From Betaproteobacteria bacterium (GTDB taxonomy: Bacteria > Pseudomonadota > Gammaproteobacteria > Burkholderiales > SG8-39): 10,755 nt of DNA. Below are positions 1 to 6,792 of this stretch, in pieces (position 1 is the stretch's first letter; the number at the start of each line of letters is the position of its first letter). The DNA is taken from the NCBI GenBank assembly GCA_029865405.1, contig JAOUGZ010000057.1, positions 1 to 10,755 of the forward strand. Direction: 5' to 3'. The position numbers and the translations under genes were made by a program. The notes under the pieces were generated by a model. It did not search any database. It had not been told where the DNA came from and worked only from the letters and a program-made list of their open reading frames with translations.

Positions 1-51
1 GCCCGGGCCGATCACGGCGAGGCTTTCGATGACGGCGGCGAGCCTGCTCAC
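1..51 (-). CDS. N-terminal fragment, possible ketosynthase / chain-length factor
   Basis: Only the first 17 codons are visible; the gene runs off the left edge. It starts with GTG at 51-49, which overlaps the TGA of the ketosynthase gene upstream in a GTGA arrangement, so it is almost certainly a real, translationally coupled member of the operon. The visible residues read MSRLAAVIESLAVIGPG. A short hydrophobic beta-strand ending in a Gly-Pro-Gly turn resembles the start of thiolase-fold proteins, including the chain-length factor subunits that pair with APE ketosynthases. A chain-length factor directly after an ApeO-like ketosynthase would make sense as a heterodimer pair. Seventeen residues cannot prove this. 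The reading frame is well supported; the product name is an inference. Confidence 0.5.
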   Translation of the reverse strand, partial: MSRLAAVIESLAVIGPG

Positions 52-1238
52 CTGCGCCCCAGCACCAGGCTGCAGTTGGAGCCGCCGAAGCCGAACGAGT
101 TGCTCAGCACGCGCCGCAGCGGCGCGGCGCGGCTTTGCAGCGTGTATTGCGCGCGCAGCGCCGGATCCGGCTCCACGGTGTGTGCGCCGCCGGGGATGAA
201 TCCGTGGCGCAGCGCCAGCGCCGCGATCACGGCCTCGACGGCGCCGGCGGCGCCGAGCGTGTGGCCCGTCGCCCCCTTGGTCGAGCTGCAGGGCGTGCGC
301 GACCCGAAGACCTCGGTCACGGCGCGGTCCTCGGCGCTGTCGTTGCTCGGCGTGGCGGTGCCGTGCAGGTTCACGTAGTCGATGTCCGCGGGCTGCAGGC
401 CGGCGGCGGCGAGCGCGCTCTCGATCGAGCGGCGCGCGCCCAGGCCCTCGGGATGCGGGGCCGACATGTGGTGCGCATCGCTCGATTCGCCGACGCCGTG
501 GAGCGCGATCGCGTCCGCCGTTCCCGCGGCCGGCAGCGGCTCGAGCAGCGCGAACGCCGCGGCCTCGCCGATCGACAGGCCGCTGCGCGCGCGGTCCCAG
601 GGTCGGCAGGGCTCGCGCGCGAGCAGCTCGAGCGAATTGAACCCGTACAGCGTGGTGAGGCACAGGCTGTCCACGCCGCCGACCACGGCGGCGTCGATCA
701 GGCCGGCGCCGATCATGCGTGCCGCCGTGCCGAATACCTTGGCGCTCGAGGAGCAGGCGGTGGACACGGTCCACGCCGGGCCCGCGAGCGCAAGGCGCGC
801 GCGCACGTAGCCGCTCACCGAGTAGGTGTTGTGGGTGTGCGCGTAGTCGAAATCCGCGGGCAGCGCGCCGCTTGCCGGGTCGCGCCGCCGGTAGGCCTGC
901 TCGGTCTGCAGGATGCCCGAGGTGCTGGTGCCGAGGAACACGCCAATGCGCGCCTCGCCGAGGCGCACCGCGGCCGCGCGCACCGCCTCGGCGAACCCGT
1001 CCTGCGCGAGTCCCAGTTCGGCGAGCCGGTTGTTGCGGCAATCCCAGGCGGCGAGGGCGGGCGCAAGCCGCACCGCGTCCACGCCTTCGACTTCGCCGAT
1101 GCAGGTGTCGAGCACCGCGGTCTCGAAGGTGCGCCGCGCCAGCCCGCTCTCGCGGCGCTGCAGCGCGCCGGCCGTCGCCTCGAGGCCGCGGCCCAGGCAG
1201 GTGGTGAGGGTCAGGTGAGAGAGTTGCAGGGGACGCAC
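48..1238 (-). CDS. beta-ketoacyl-ACP synthase, APE (ApeO-like) type (KS1)
   Basis: This 396-residue condensing enzyme performs decarboxylative Claisen condensation of malonyl-ACP with an acyl or aryl-polyenyl thioester in the cytoplasm. The complete catalytic triad is visible: Cys162 in TACSSS, His292 in NLHGTAT and His326 in GATGHTLGAAGA, preceded by Lys321. The C-terminal SFGFGGSNCS glycine-rich motif is also present. The N-terminus (SHLTLTTCLGRG) lacks the usual RVVITG start of FabF and looks like the APE-cluster ketosynthase subfamily. The chosen start is GTG at 1238, five bases after the methyltransferase stop; the frame stays open further upstream, but that would overlap the methyltransferase extensively. 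Being intact, this is the catalytic partner rather than a chain-length factor, and the gene that follows may be that factor. The assignment to the KS family is very secure; the APE subfamily is likely. Confidence 0.92.
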   Translation of the reverse strand: MRPLQLSHLTLTTCLGRGLEATAGALQRRESGLARRTFETAVLDTCIGEVEGVDAVRLAPALAAWDCRNNRLAELGLAQDGFAEAVRAAAVRLGEARIGVFLGTSTSGILQTEQAYRRRDPASGALPADFDYAHTHNTYSVSGYVRARLALAGPAWTVSTACSSSAKVFGTAARMIGAGLIDAAVVGGVDSLCLTTLYGFNSLELLAREPCRPWDRARSGLSIGEAAAFALLEPLPAAGTADAIALHGVGESSDAHHMSAPHPEGLGARRSIESALAAAGLQPADIDYVNLHGTATPSNDSAEDRAVTEVFGSRTPCSSTKGATGHTLGAAGAVEAVIAALALRHGFIPGGAHTVEPDPALRAQYTLQSRAAPLRRVLSNSFGFGGSNCSLVLGRR

Positions 1239-1243
1239 GGAAG

Positions 1244-1924
1244 TCAGGGGCGAGAAGGCAGACGCGCCAGGAGCAGCACATTGGCAAACGGCGTCCCGCG
1301 GCTCATCGGCTCGGCCTGCACCGCAAAACCGAGCGCCGCCAGCGCAGAGCGCCATTGTGCCACGCTGCGGCAGTGAAACCGCGTGGCGCCATGGCCGCGT
1401 ACGAACGCCACCGTCCAGTCCACCCAGTTGCTGAAGCGAAAGGGCCAGCCGGCGGCGGCGTCGCCGACGCGCAGCAGCAGGACGCCGCCCGGCGAGAGCG
1501 CGTCGCGCACGCGGCGCAGCACGGCGTCCTGGTCCTCGCGGCGCATATAGTGCAGCACGTCCAGGATCACGACCGCGTCGGCGGCGCCGAAGTCCGCATC
1601 GCGGATGTCGCCCTGGCGCACGCCGCAATCCGCGCCCAGCGCCCGGTGCGCGCGCGCCACGTCGCGCGCCATCAGCTCGACGCCGCGGTAGGCGGCGAGG
1701 CGCGGCGCGCCCGCCGCGGCGAGCAGCGCCGCCAGCAGTCCCTGCCCGCAGCCCAGGTCGAGCAGGCGCGCGTCCTCTGGAATCAGGCGCGCCTGCAGCA
1801 GATGCTGGAACGCCGGGTCGCCGCGCAGCTTGCCGCGCGCGAAATGCCAGGCGAAGCGCCCGGCGGCACGGTACGGGGCGCTCGCCGCCTCGACCAGGCG
1901 GGCGTACTTCGCGTCGTCGATCAA
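1244..1924 (-). CDS. class I SAM-dependent methyltransferase
   Basis: This is a 226-residue Rossmann-fold methyltransferase. Motif I is LLDLGCGQG at residues 54-62 (SAM-binding glycines). The acidic post-I position is in GVELMARD (81-88), motif II is DAVVILDVLHY (116-126) and motif III is LSPGGVLLLRV (143-153). The N-terminal 45 residues are probably a helical cap. In APE clusters a methyltransferase commonly alkylates the aryl head group, giving ring C-methyl or O-methyl substituents; that role is inferred from context. The start is TTG at 1924, overlapping the deacetylase TGA as TTGA; the next in-frame ATG would remove motif I, so the TTG is preferred. The C-terminal part is rich in aromatic residues (WPFRFSNWVDW, 160-170), which could shape an aromatic substrate pocket. 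Substrate and methylated atom cannot be read from the sequence. Confidence 0.88.
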   Translation of the reverse strand: MIDDAKYARLVEAASAPYRAAGRFAWHFARGKLRGDPAFQHLLQARLIPEDARLLDLGCGQGLLAALLAAAGAPRLAAYRGVELMARDVARAHRALGADCGVRQGDIRDADFGAADAVVILDVLHYMRREDQDAVLRRVRDALSPGGVLLLRVGDAAAGWPFRFSNWVDWTVAFVRGHGATRFHCRSVAQWRSALAALGFAVQAEPMSRGTPFANVLLLARLPSRP

Positions 1925-2736
1925 TTCAGCGCCGCGCGCAGCGTCACGGGCCGCAGCCCGGCGCCGTCCAGCGCCTCGAGCAGCGGCGGCAGCACCTCCA
2001 GCACCACCGGCGCGCCGTGCGCGCCACGCATCGCGTGCCCGTCGTGCAGCAGGAGGATATCGCCGGCGGCCAGGCCGCGGGTGAGGCGCGCCAGGACGTC
2101 CGCGGGGTCGGCGTTGCGCGTGTCGAAGCCGCGGCGCGTCCAGCTCACCAGCTGCAGGCCGAGCCGCGTGAGCGCGTAGTCGAGAAACGGGTTGCGCATG
2201 CCCGCGGGCGCGCGGAAGAAACGCGGCGCGACGCCGGCGAGCGCCGCGAGCGCGTCCTGCGCGGCGCCGATCTCCTGCAGGAAGCGGCGCGGGCCGAGCA
2301 GGGCGAAATCATGGCGGTGGCGCAACGAGTGGTTCTCGACGCCGTGCCCCGCGTCGACGATGTCGCGCACCAATCGCGGATGGCGGGCCGCGCGCTCGCC
2401 GATGCAGAAGAACGTCGCGCGCGCGCCGCGGCGCGCGAGCAGCTCGAGCACGCGCGGCGTGACGTCGGGATCCGGGCCGTCGTCCAGCGTCAGGGCGATC
2501 TCGCTGCGCGTGGCAGCGTGCGCCGGCAGCTGCGTCCAGTTCGGCCCGAGCAGCCGGCTGCGCGGCAGCAGCCCGCCGGCGAGGATCGCCGCCTGGTTGG
2601 CGGCGACCGCGCCGAGCGCCCAGGGCCAGAGCTCCGGTCCGAGGGCGACGCCGGCCAGGGCGGCGGCGTGCAGCACGGCCGAGCCGCCGACGAAGCGCGT
2701 GGGACGCCAGGGCGCGGCGGCGTGCGGCGGGATCAT
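1921..2736 (-). CDS. polysaccharide deacetylase family protein (CE4 / NodB domain), membrane-anchored
   Basis: This 271-residue protein has a NodB-type carbohydrate esterase 4 domain after a hydrophobic N-terminus. Residues about 15-58 contain one or two membrane segments, so the enzyme is probably anchored in the inner membrane. CE4 motifs are visible: TLDDGPDP (83-90; Asp85/Asp86), the metal-binding HSLRH (His136 and His140), RAPAG (175-179) and LLLHDGH (228-234). The family removes N-acetyl groups, or sometimes O-acyl groups or related amides, in a metal-dependent way. Here it sits between the exporter and the methyltransferase, which suggests action on the carbohydrate or acylated acceptor of the pigment. 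The ATG at 2736, seven bases past the exporter stop, is preferred; an in-frame ATG at 2754 would add six residues and overlap the exporter by 11 bases. Fold assignment is strong; substrate unknown. Confidence 0.88.
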   Translation of the reverse strand: MIPPHAAAPWRPTRFVGGSAVLHAAALAGVALGPELWPWALGAVAANQAAILAGGLLPRSRLLGPNWTQLPAHAATRSEIALTLDDGPDPDVTPRVLELLARRGARATFFCIGERAARHPRLVRDIVDAGHGVENHSLRHRHDFALLGPRRFLQEIGAAQDALAALAGVAPRFFRAPAGMRNPFLDYALTRLGLQLVSWTRRGFDTRNADPADVLARLTRGLAAGDILLLHDGHAMRGAHGAPVVLEVLPPLLEALDGAGLRPVTLRAALN

Positions 2737-2743
2737 GGCGCGA

Positions 2744-5092
2744 TTATCGCGCATCGCCGCGCGCGCCCGAGAGCAGCGCCGCGAAGGCGAGCGTGAGCAG
2801 CGTGCCGAGCGCGACCGTGGCGCCGATGGCGCGCAGCACCGGCACGCTCGAGGTGGAGAGCACGCCGAAGCCGATCACGGTGGTGGCGTTGGCGAGCGCG
2901 ATCGAGGCGAGCACGCGCGGCGCCGGCGCGCCGCCGGCGCGCTCGAAGAACAGCGCGTAATTGGAGCCGACCGCGACCACGAGCAGGAAGCCGACCAGGT
3001 GCAGCAGGTTGAGCGTCTGGCCGGCGGCGGCGAGGACGGCGGCCGTCACCAGCACCGCGGCGCCGAGCGGTGCCGCCACGCGGCCCACGCGCGCCGCCGA
3101 GCGCAGCGCGATCATGAGCAGCAGCAGCACCGCCGCCACCCCGACGGCGGCCAGCGCGATCGCCTCGTGCAGGTAGCCGGCATAGAGCGCATTGGCCTCG
3201 GCCTTGAGGTCGATGAACAGGGCGTCGCTGCCGGCGAGCGCCTCGCGCACCCGCGCGGCATCGATGACGAGGGCCGCGGGGCCCGTGGCGGGTGCGCGCA
3301 GGGGCACGAGCGCGTGCCAGCCGTCCGCGCGGCGCAGCAGCAGCGCGTCGAGCGCCGCGCCGAGCGCGCTGCCCTCGAGGTCGGCGCGCGTAAGGCGCGC
3401 GCCCGCGTGCACCTTCGCGGCGTCGCCGATGAAGCCCTCGAGGCGCGCCGCGCGCAGGGGCAGGCCGCTGAGCGCGCGCGCCAGGCGCTCGCGCAGCTCG
3501 CCCGGCGCGGGCAGGCTCGCGGCGCGCGCCGCCTGCGTCTGCGCGCTCGGCAGGTAGCGTGCCGCGCTGTCGTAGCCCGCGATCACGCCCTGCGCGACGA
3601 GCGGGCGCAGCGCCGCGTCGACGCGCTCGGCCGCGCGCAGCGCCGCCTGTTCGTCGCTGCCTGCCGCGACCACCAGGTAGCGCGCGTCGGCCGCGCCCAG
3701 GTCGGCGCGCAGGCGCCCGTCGTAGGCCTGGTCTTGCGCGCTGACCGTGCTCAGGGCGGACAGGTCCGCGGCCCACAGCGCGTCGCGCTGCGCAAACAGC
3801 GCCACGACCGCGGCGGCGCAAAGCGCCGCGACCAGCCAGCGCCTGCCGCCCGCCGCCGCGCGCCAGCGGCCGAGGCGTGCGCCGAATGCGGTGAGTTCGC
3901 GCACGCGCAAACCTTCAGGCAGGAGAAGCGGCAGTACGTAGCGCGTGAACAGCGCCGCCGCTGCCAGGCCGCATACCGAGTACAGGCCCAACTGCGCCAG
4001 CCCGGGGAATCCCGACAGCAGCAGCGCCGCGAAGCCGATCATCGACGTCAGGACGCCGAGGCGGATGGTGGGCCAGAATTCGGCGAGCCAGGCGCCGCGT
4101 GCGCCGCGCGCGGCGCCCGATTGCACGAAGAGATAGATGGCGTAGTCGACCGACTCGCCGATCAGCGTGGCGCCAAAGCCGAGCGTGATGCCGTGCACCA
4201 CGCCGAAGCCGGCGGCCACCGCCGCGACGCCGACGAGCGCCCCGGTGAGCACCGGCAGGAGCCCGAGCGCCAGCGCGAGCGGGGAGCGGTAGGCAAGCAG
4301 CAGGAGCGCGGCGATGAGCGCCAGGCCCAGCGCCGCGACCCGCGCCACTTCGCGCTTGACGAGCGCGCGCGACTCCACGGCGAACACGCCGGCGCCGCTC
4401 AGGCGCAGGCGCGCCTGCGGCGCGGCGAGGCGCGCGGCTGCGGCGGCGAAGGCGGCGTGCGCCGCCTGCATCGCCGCCTCCTGGGCGTCGGTGTCGGCGC
4501 CGGCCGCCGCCGTGCGCGCGAGGAGCACGGCGCGTTCGCCGTCGCGCGAGGCCCATACGCCGTCGAAGAGCGCGGGGCGCGGTCCCGCGGCGAGATGCGC
4601 GGCGGCAATGAGCGCCATCTCGCCCGTCGGATCGCGCGGCAGCAGCGCCTGCGCCAGGCCACCGGCGGAGGAGGCCACGAGGTCGAGCGTTTCGCCGATC
4701 GCCTCGCGCAGCCCGGCGGCGCTGAAGCGCTCCGGCGTGACCGCGGGGCTGAGGAGGTAGCGGTGCTCGAAGAGCAGCTGACGCTCGCGCTCCAGGCCTT
4801 GCGCCGCGCCGTTGGCGACGTAGGCGAAGCGCGCGTCCGTGCGCAGGCGCGCGGCGAGCTCGCGCGACAGCGCAGCGCGCGCCGCGGCATCGGCGCCTTC
4901 GATGGCGATCATCATCACGCGTCCCACCGCGCCGTCGCGCAGCTGATCGACGAGCAGCTGCTGCGCGGGCGTGGGCGCGCGCGGCAGGAATGCCGACAGG
5001 TCCGCCGTGTAGCGCGCGCCGGCGGCGAGGGCCGCGGCCACGAGGAGCGCCGCGAGCCATGCGGCGAGCGGCAGGAGCCGGCGCTGCGTCAT
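2744..5092 (-). CDS. MMPL/RND-family exporter (ApeM-like)
   Basis: This 782-residue inner-membrane transporter has the duplicated RND layout. A first TM helix (about 8-25) precedes a large periplasmic domain (about 26-245). A TM cluster follows (about 250-395), then a further TM (about 417-432), a second periplasmic domain (about 435-640) and a final TM cluster (about 642-775). The two halves begin with related segments: TADLSAFLP near 29-37 and AADLSALST near 441-449. The TM4 motif GESVDYAIYLF (about 312-322) keeps the Asp-Tyr pair typical of proton-coupled MMPL proteins. The equivalent position in the second half reads VGSNYALFF. MMPL exporters of COG4258 are regular members of APE clusters and are proposed to move the finished lipid across or out of the inner membrane. 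The ATG start overlaps the LolA-like TGA (ATGA), matching the usual LolA-exporter pairing. Confidence 0.93.
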   Translation of the reverse strand: MTQRRLLPLAAWLAALLVAAALAAGARYTADLSAFLPRAPTPAQQLLVDQLRDGAVGRVMMIAIEGADAAARAALSRELAARLRTDARFAYVANGAAQGLERERQLLFEHRYLLSPAVTPERFSAAGLREAIGETLDLVASSAGGLAQALLPRDPTGEMALIAAAHLAAGPRPALFDGVWASRDGERAVLLARTAAAGADTDAQEAAMQAAHAAFAAAAARLAAPQARLRLSGAGVFAVESRALVKREVARVAALGLALIAALLLLAYRSPLALALGLLPVLTGALVGVAAVAAGFGVVHGITLGFGATLIGESVDYAIYLFVQSGAARGARGAWLAEFWPTIRLGVLTSMIGFAALLLSGFPGLAQLGLYSVCGLAAAALFTRYVLPLLLPEGLRVRELTAFGARLGRWRAAAGGRRWLVAALCAAAVVALFAQRDALWAADLSALSTVSAQDQAYDGRLRADLGAADARYLVVAAGSDEQAALRAAERVDAALRPLVAQGVIAGYDSAARYLPSAQTQAARAASLPAPGELRERLARALSGLPLRAARLEGFIGDAAKVHAGARLTRADLEGSALGAALDALLLRRADGWHALVPLRAPATGPAALVIDAARVREALAGSDALFIDLKAEANALYAGYLHEAIALAAVGVAAVLLLLMIALRSAARVGRVAAPLGAAVLVTAAVLAAAGQTLNLLHLVGFLLVVAVGSNYALFFERAGGAPAPRVLASIALANATTVIGFGVLSTSSVPVLRAIGATVALGTLLTLAFAALLSGARGDAR

Positions 5093-5664
5093 GGCGCGGG
5101 CAGGCGCTGCACGCTCATCAGCGTGCTGTCGCCGTTCGCCTGCAGGATCTCGATCACCGTGACCTCGGCGCGCTGCCCGGCGATGCGGATGCGCTGCACG
5201 AGCTGCGCGATGTCCGGCTCGCGGGGCGTCAGCGTCAGCGCCCAGGCGCGCTCGGCGCCCTCGAGGCGCAAGGTGTACGCGCGCTCCAGCGCCTGGCGGT
5301 CGCCCGCGAGCGTGCCACGGATGCTCTCCACGAATGCAGCGGCCTGCGGCTGGGCGCGCAGGCTGAGCTGCAGGCGGCGTTCGCCGCGCTCCAGCGTGAG
5401 CGTGTCGCCCTCGAGGCGCAGGATCTCGGGGCGCGGGCGCAGCGTGCGCTTTTCCAGTCGGTCGGGCGCCGCGAAGTGCAGCTCGCCCGAGCTGACGAGG
5501 GGGGCCTCGAGCACGCGCACCATCTTCTTCTCCACGAAGCTGGCGTGCGCCTCGCGTGTCTGCGCGAAACCCTGCAGCAGCCGCTCGAGCGTCCAGGGCG
5601 GCGCCGCCTGCGCCGCCGACGCGCACGCGAGCAGCAGGGCGAGGAGCGTGCGCCTAGCGGGCAT
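5089..5664 (-). CDS. LolA-like outer-membrane lipid/lipoprotein carrier (ApeL-like)
   Basis: This is a 191-residue periplasmic protein. Residues 1-21 form a clear Sec signal peptide: MPARR, a Leu/Ala-rich core, then an AQA|A cleavage site. The mature part shows the LolA pattern: an early helix (LERLLQGFAQTREAHASFVEKK), then alternating strands including GELHFAAPDRLEKRTLRP and ILRLEGDTLTLERGERR, consistent with a half-barrel that holds acyl chains. LolA proper carries lipoproteins to the outer membrane; APE-cluster versions are thought to carry the lipid-linked polyene instead, which is inference from context. The start at 5664 overlaps the acyltransferase stop by 11 bases; it is the only start that places the signal peptide at the N-terminus, since the frame also stays open upstream. 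Family membership is well supported by the signal peptide, length and neighbours. Confidence 0.88.
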   Translation of the reverse strand: MPARRTLLALLLACASAAQAAPPWTLERLLQGFAQTREAHASFVEKKMVRVLEAPLVSSGELHFAAPDRLEKRTLRPRPEILRLEGDTLTLERGERRLQLSLRAQPQAAAFVESIRGTLAGDRQALERAYTLRLEGAERAWALTLTPREPDIAQLVQRIRIAGQRAEVTVIEILQANGDSTLMSVQRLPAP

Positions 5665-6523
5665 CGGCGGCCGCCCAGAAATCGAAGAAGTTGAACCAGT
5701 TGTAGGGCGCGGCGCGGCAATGGCGCTCCAGACAGGCGACGTACGCGTCGAGCGCTGCCTCCGGCGTGGGCGCGGTCGAGGAGAAGTCGGCGAGCGGCTC
5801 GAAGCGCAGCGCATAGCGGTTGCCGCCGAGGTACAGGCCGGCCATGAACACCACCGGGCAGCGCAGCAGCGCCGCCATGCGCAGGGGTCCCAGCGGAAAG
5901 CGCGCCGGCGCGCCGAGAAAGGAAACGGCGCGCGCGTCGTCCTCGTCCAGCCCGCGGTCCCCGAGGACGCCGGCCATGCCGCCGTCGGCGACGCAATCGC
6001 GTACGCGCAGCATCGAATCGACGCGCCCCAGGGCGATCACGTCCTGGCGCGCGCTCGGGCTGATGGCGGCGAGCGCCTCGTTCAGCATGCGCGCATTGTC
6101 CTCGTACATCACCATCGACACGCGCAGCCTGCCCGTGCGGCGCCCGGCGGCGCGCAGCGCCTCGAAGCTGCCGAGGTGCGCGCCCATCAGCAGCAGGCCG
6201 GCGCCCGGGCCCGGCGCGTCGTGTTCCTCGATCTGGAACAGCTCGAAGCGCTCGTCGAGGAGGTAGACGCGGTCGAGCACGGTGGCGGCAAAGGTGAAGA
6301 AGTGCCGGTACACGTCGGCCAGCGTGGCGCGGCGCCCGAGCGCGCGGCCGAGGAACGCGCGCGAGGCGCGCCGCGCCCGCGGCGCGAACAGCAGGAAATA
6401 GGCGCTCACCGGGTACAGCACGAGACGCGCGGCGTGCCGCCCGAGGCCGAGCGCGATCCAGCGCATCAACCGCAGCGCGAAACGATGGCTGCGCTCGGGG
6501 CTGCGGCGCCACGGCGCGCTCAT
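5654..6523 (-). CDS. LpxL/HtrB-like lysophospholipid acyltransferase (COG4261-like)
   Basis: This 289-residue membrane-associated acyltransferase has the LPLAT HX4E active site at His116-Glu121 (AHLGSFEALR). A downstream GDRG stretch lies at 188-191, and the conserved C-terminal aromatic block YNWFNFFDFW lies at about 274-283. The N-terminal third is basic with a hydrophobic segment (about 30-48), typical of peripheral or single-pass inner-membrane binding. Lipid A late acyltransferases use acyl-ACP donors, so this enzyme probably transfers the ACP-bound aryl polyene, or a fatty acid, onto a lipid or sugar acceptor. In some characterised APE clusters such a domain is fused or adjacent to a glycosyltransferase; none is found beside it here. 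The ATG at 6523 overlaps the dehydratase stop (ATGA). Family confidence is high; donor and acceptor are inferred. Confidence 0.9.
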   Translation of the reverse strand: MSAPWRRSPERSHRFALRLMRWIALGLGRHAARLVLYPVSAYFLLFAPRARRASRAFLGRALGRRATLADVYRHFFTFAATVLDRVYLLDERFELFQIEEHDAPGPGAGLLLMGAHLGSFEALRAAGRRTGRLRVSMVMYEDNARMLNEALAAISPSARQDVIALGRVDSMLRVRDCVADGGMAGVLGDRGLDEDDARAVSFLGAPARFPLGPLRMAALLRCPVVFMAGLYLGGNRYALRFEPLADFSSTAPTPEAALDAYVACLERHCRAAPYNWFNFFDFWAAADAR

Positions 6524-6792
6524 GCGCGTGTCTCGCGCAGCGTTGCCGTCGCCACTACGCGTCCCTGCGCGCGCAGCTCGATGCGGTGACCAAGGCGCTG
6601 GACCTCGACCTCGAGCTCCGGCGGCACCGCGTGCAGGAACTTGGCCGAGGCGATCTCCAGGCCGGCGTGCGCCAGGCCGAGCGCCTCGAGCGCCGCGGCG
6701 AGCAGCAGCGCCCCGGGCACCACCGGCGCGCCCGGAAAGTGACCGGCAAATGCAGGGTGCGACGCGGCGAAGCACAGCTGCGCCGTGCTCAA
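6520..6792 (-). CDS. 3-hydroxyacyl-ACP dehydratase, FabA/FabZ-like hot-dog (ApeI-like)
   Basis: This short 90-residue hot-dog protein carries the FabZ active-site signature HPAFAGHFPGAPVVPG at residues 12-27, with catalytic His18 and the conserved Pro-Gly pair at 26-27. The long central helix follows (GALLLAAALEALGLA), and then strands ending in VVATATL. It would dehydrate 3-hydroxyacyl-ACP intermediates to give the trans double bonds of the polyene. At 90 residues it is shorter than FabZ (about 150), as expected for APE ApeI-type dehydratases, which act with a second dehydratase (ApeP); that partner is not in this window. The start is TTG at 6792, overlapping the ligase TGA as TTGA. No in-frame ATG exists before the catalytic motif. 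Confidence 0.9.
   Translation of the reverse strand: MSTAQLCFAASHPAFAGHFPGAPVVPGALLLAAALEALGLAHAGLEIASAKFLHAVPPELEVEVQRLGHRIELRAQGRVVATATLRETRA

Noticed and set aside
135..1376. A 413-codon plus-strand frame across KS1.
   Set aside because: Low-complexity Arg/Ala-rich translation, opposite a ketosynthase with a full Cys-His-His triad; a composition shadow.
2737..2754. Start of the deacetylase at the ATG at 2754.
   Set aside because: It would add only MRDNRA, overlap the exporter gene by 11 bases and place charged residues before the hydrophobic segment; the ATG at 2736 is simpler. Neither has a ribosome site, so this is not certain.
2192..6589. A 1465-codon open frame on the plus strand, antisense to the deacetylase, exporter, LolA and acyltransferase genes.
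   Set aside because: Its translation is dominated by Arg, Ala, Gly and Gln with no recognisable domain, and it is opposite four genes with clear catalytic motifs. At this G+C content stop codons are rare, so long antisense frames are expected.
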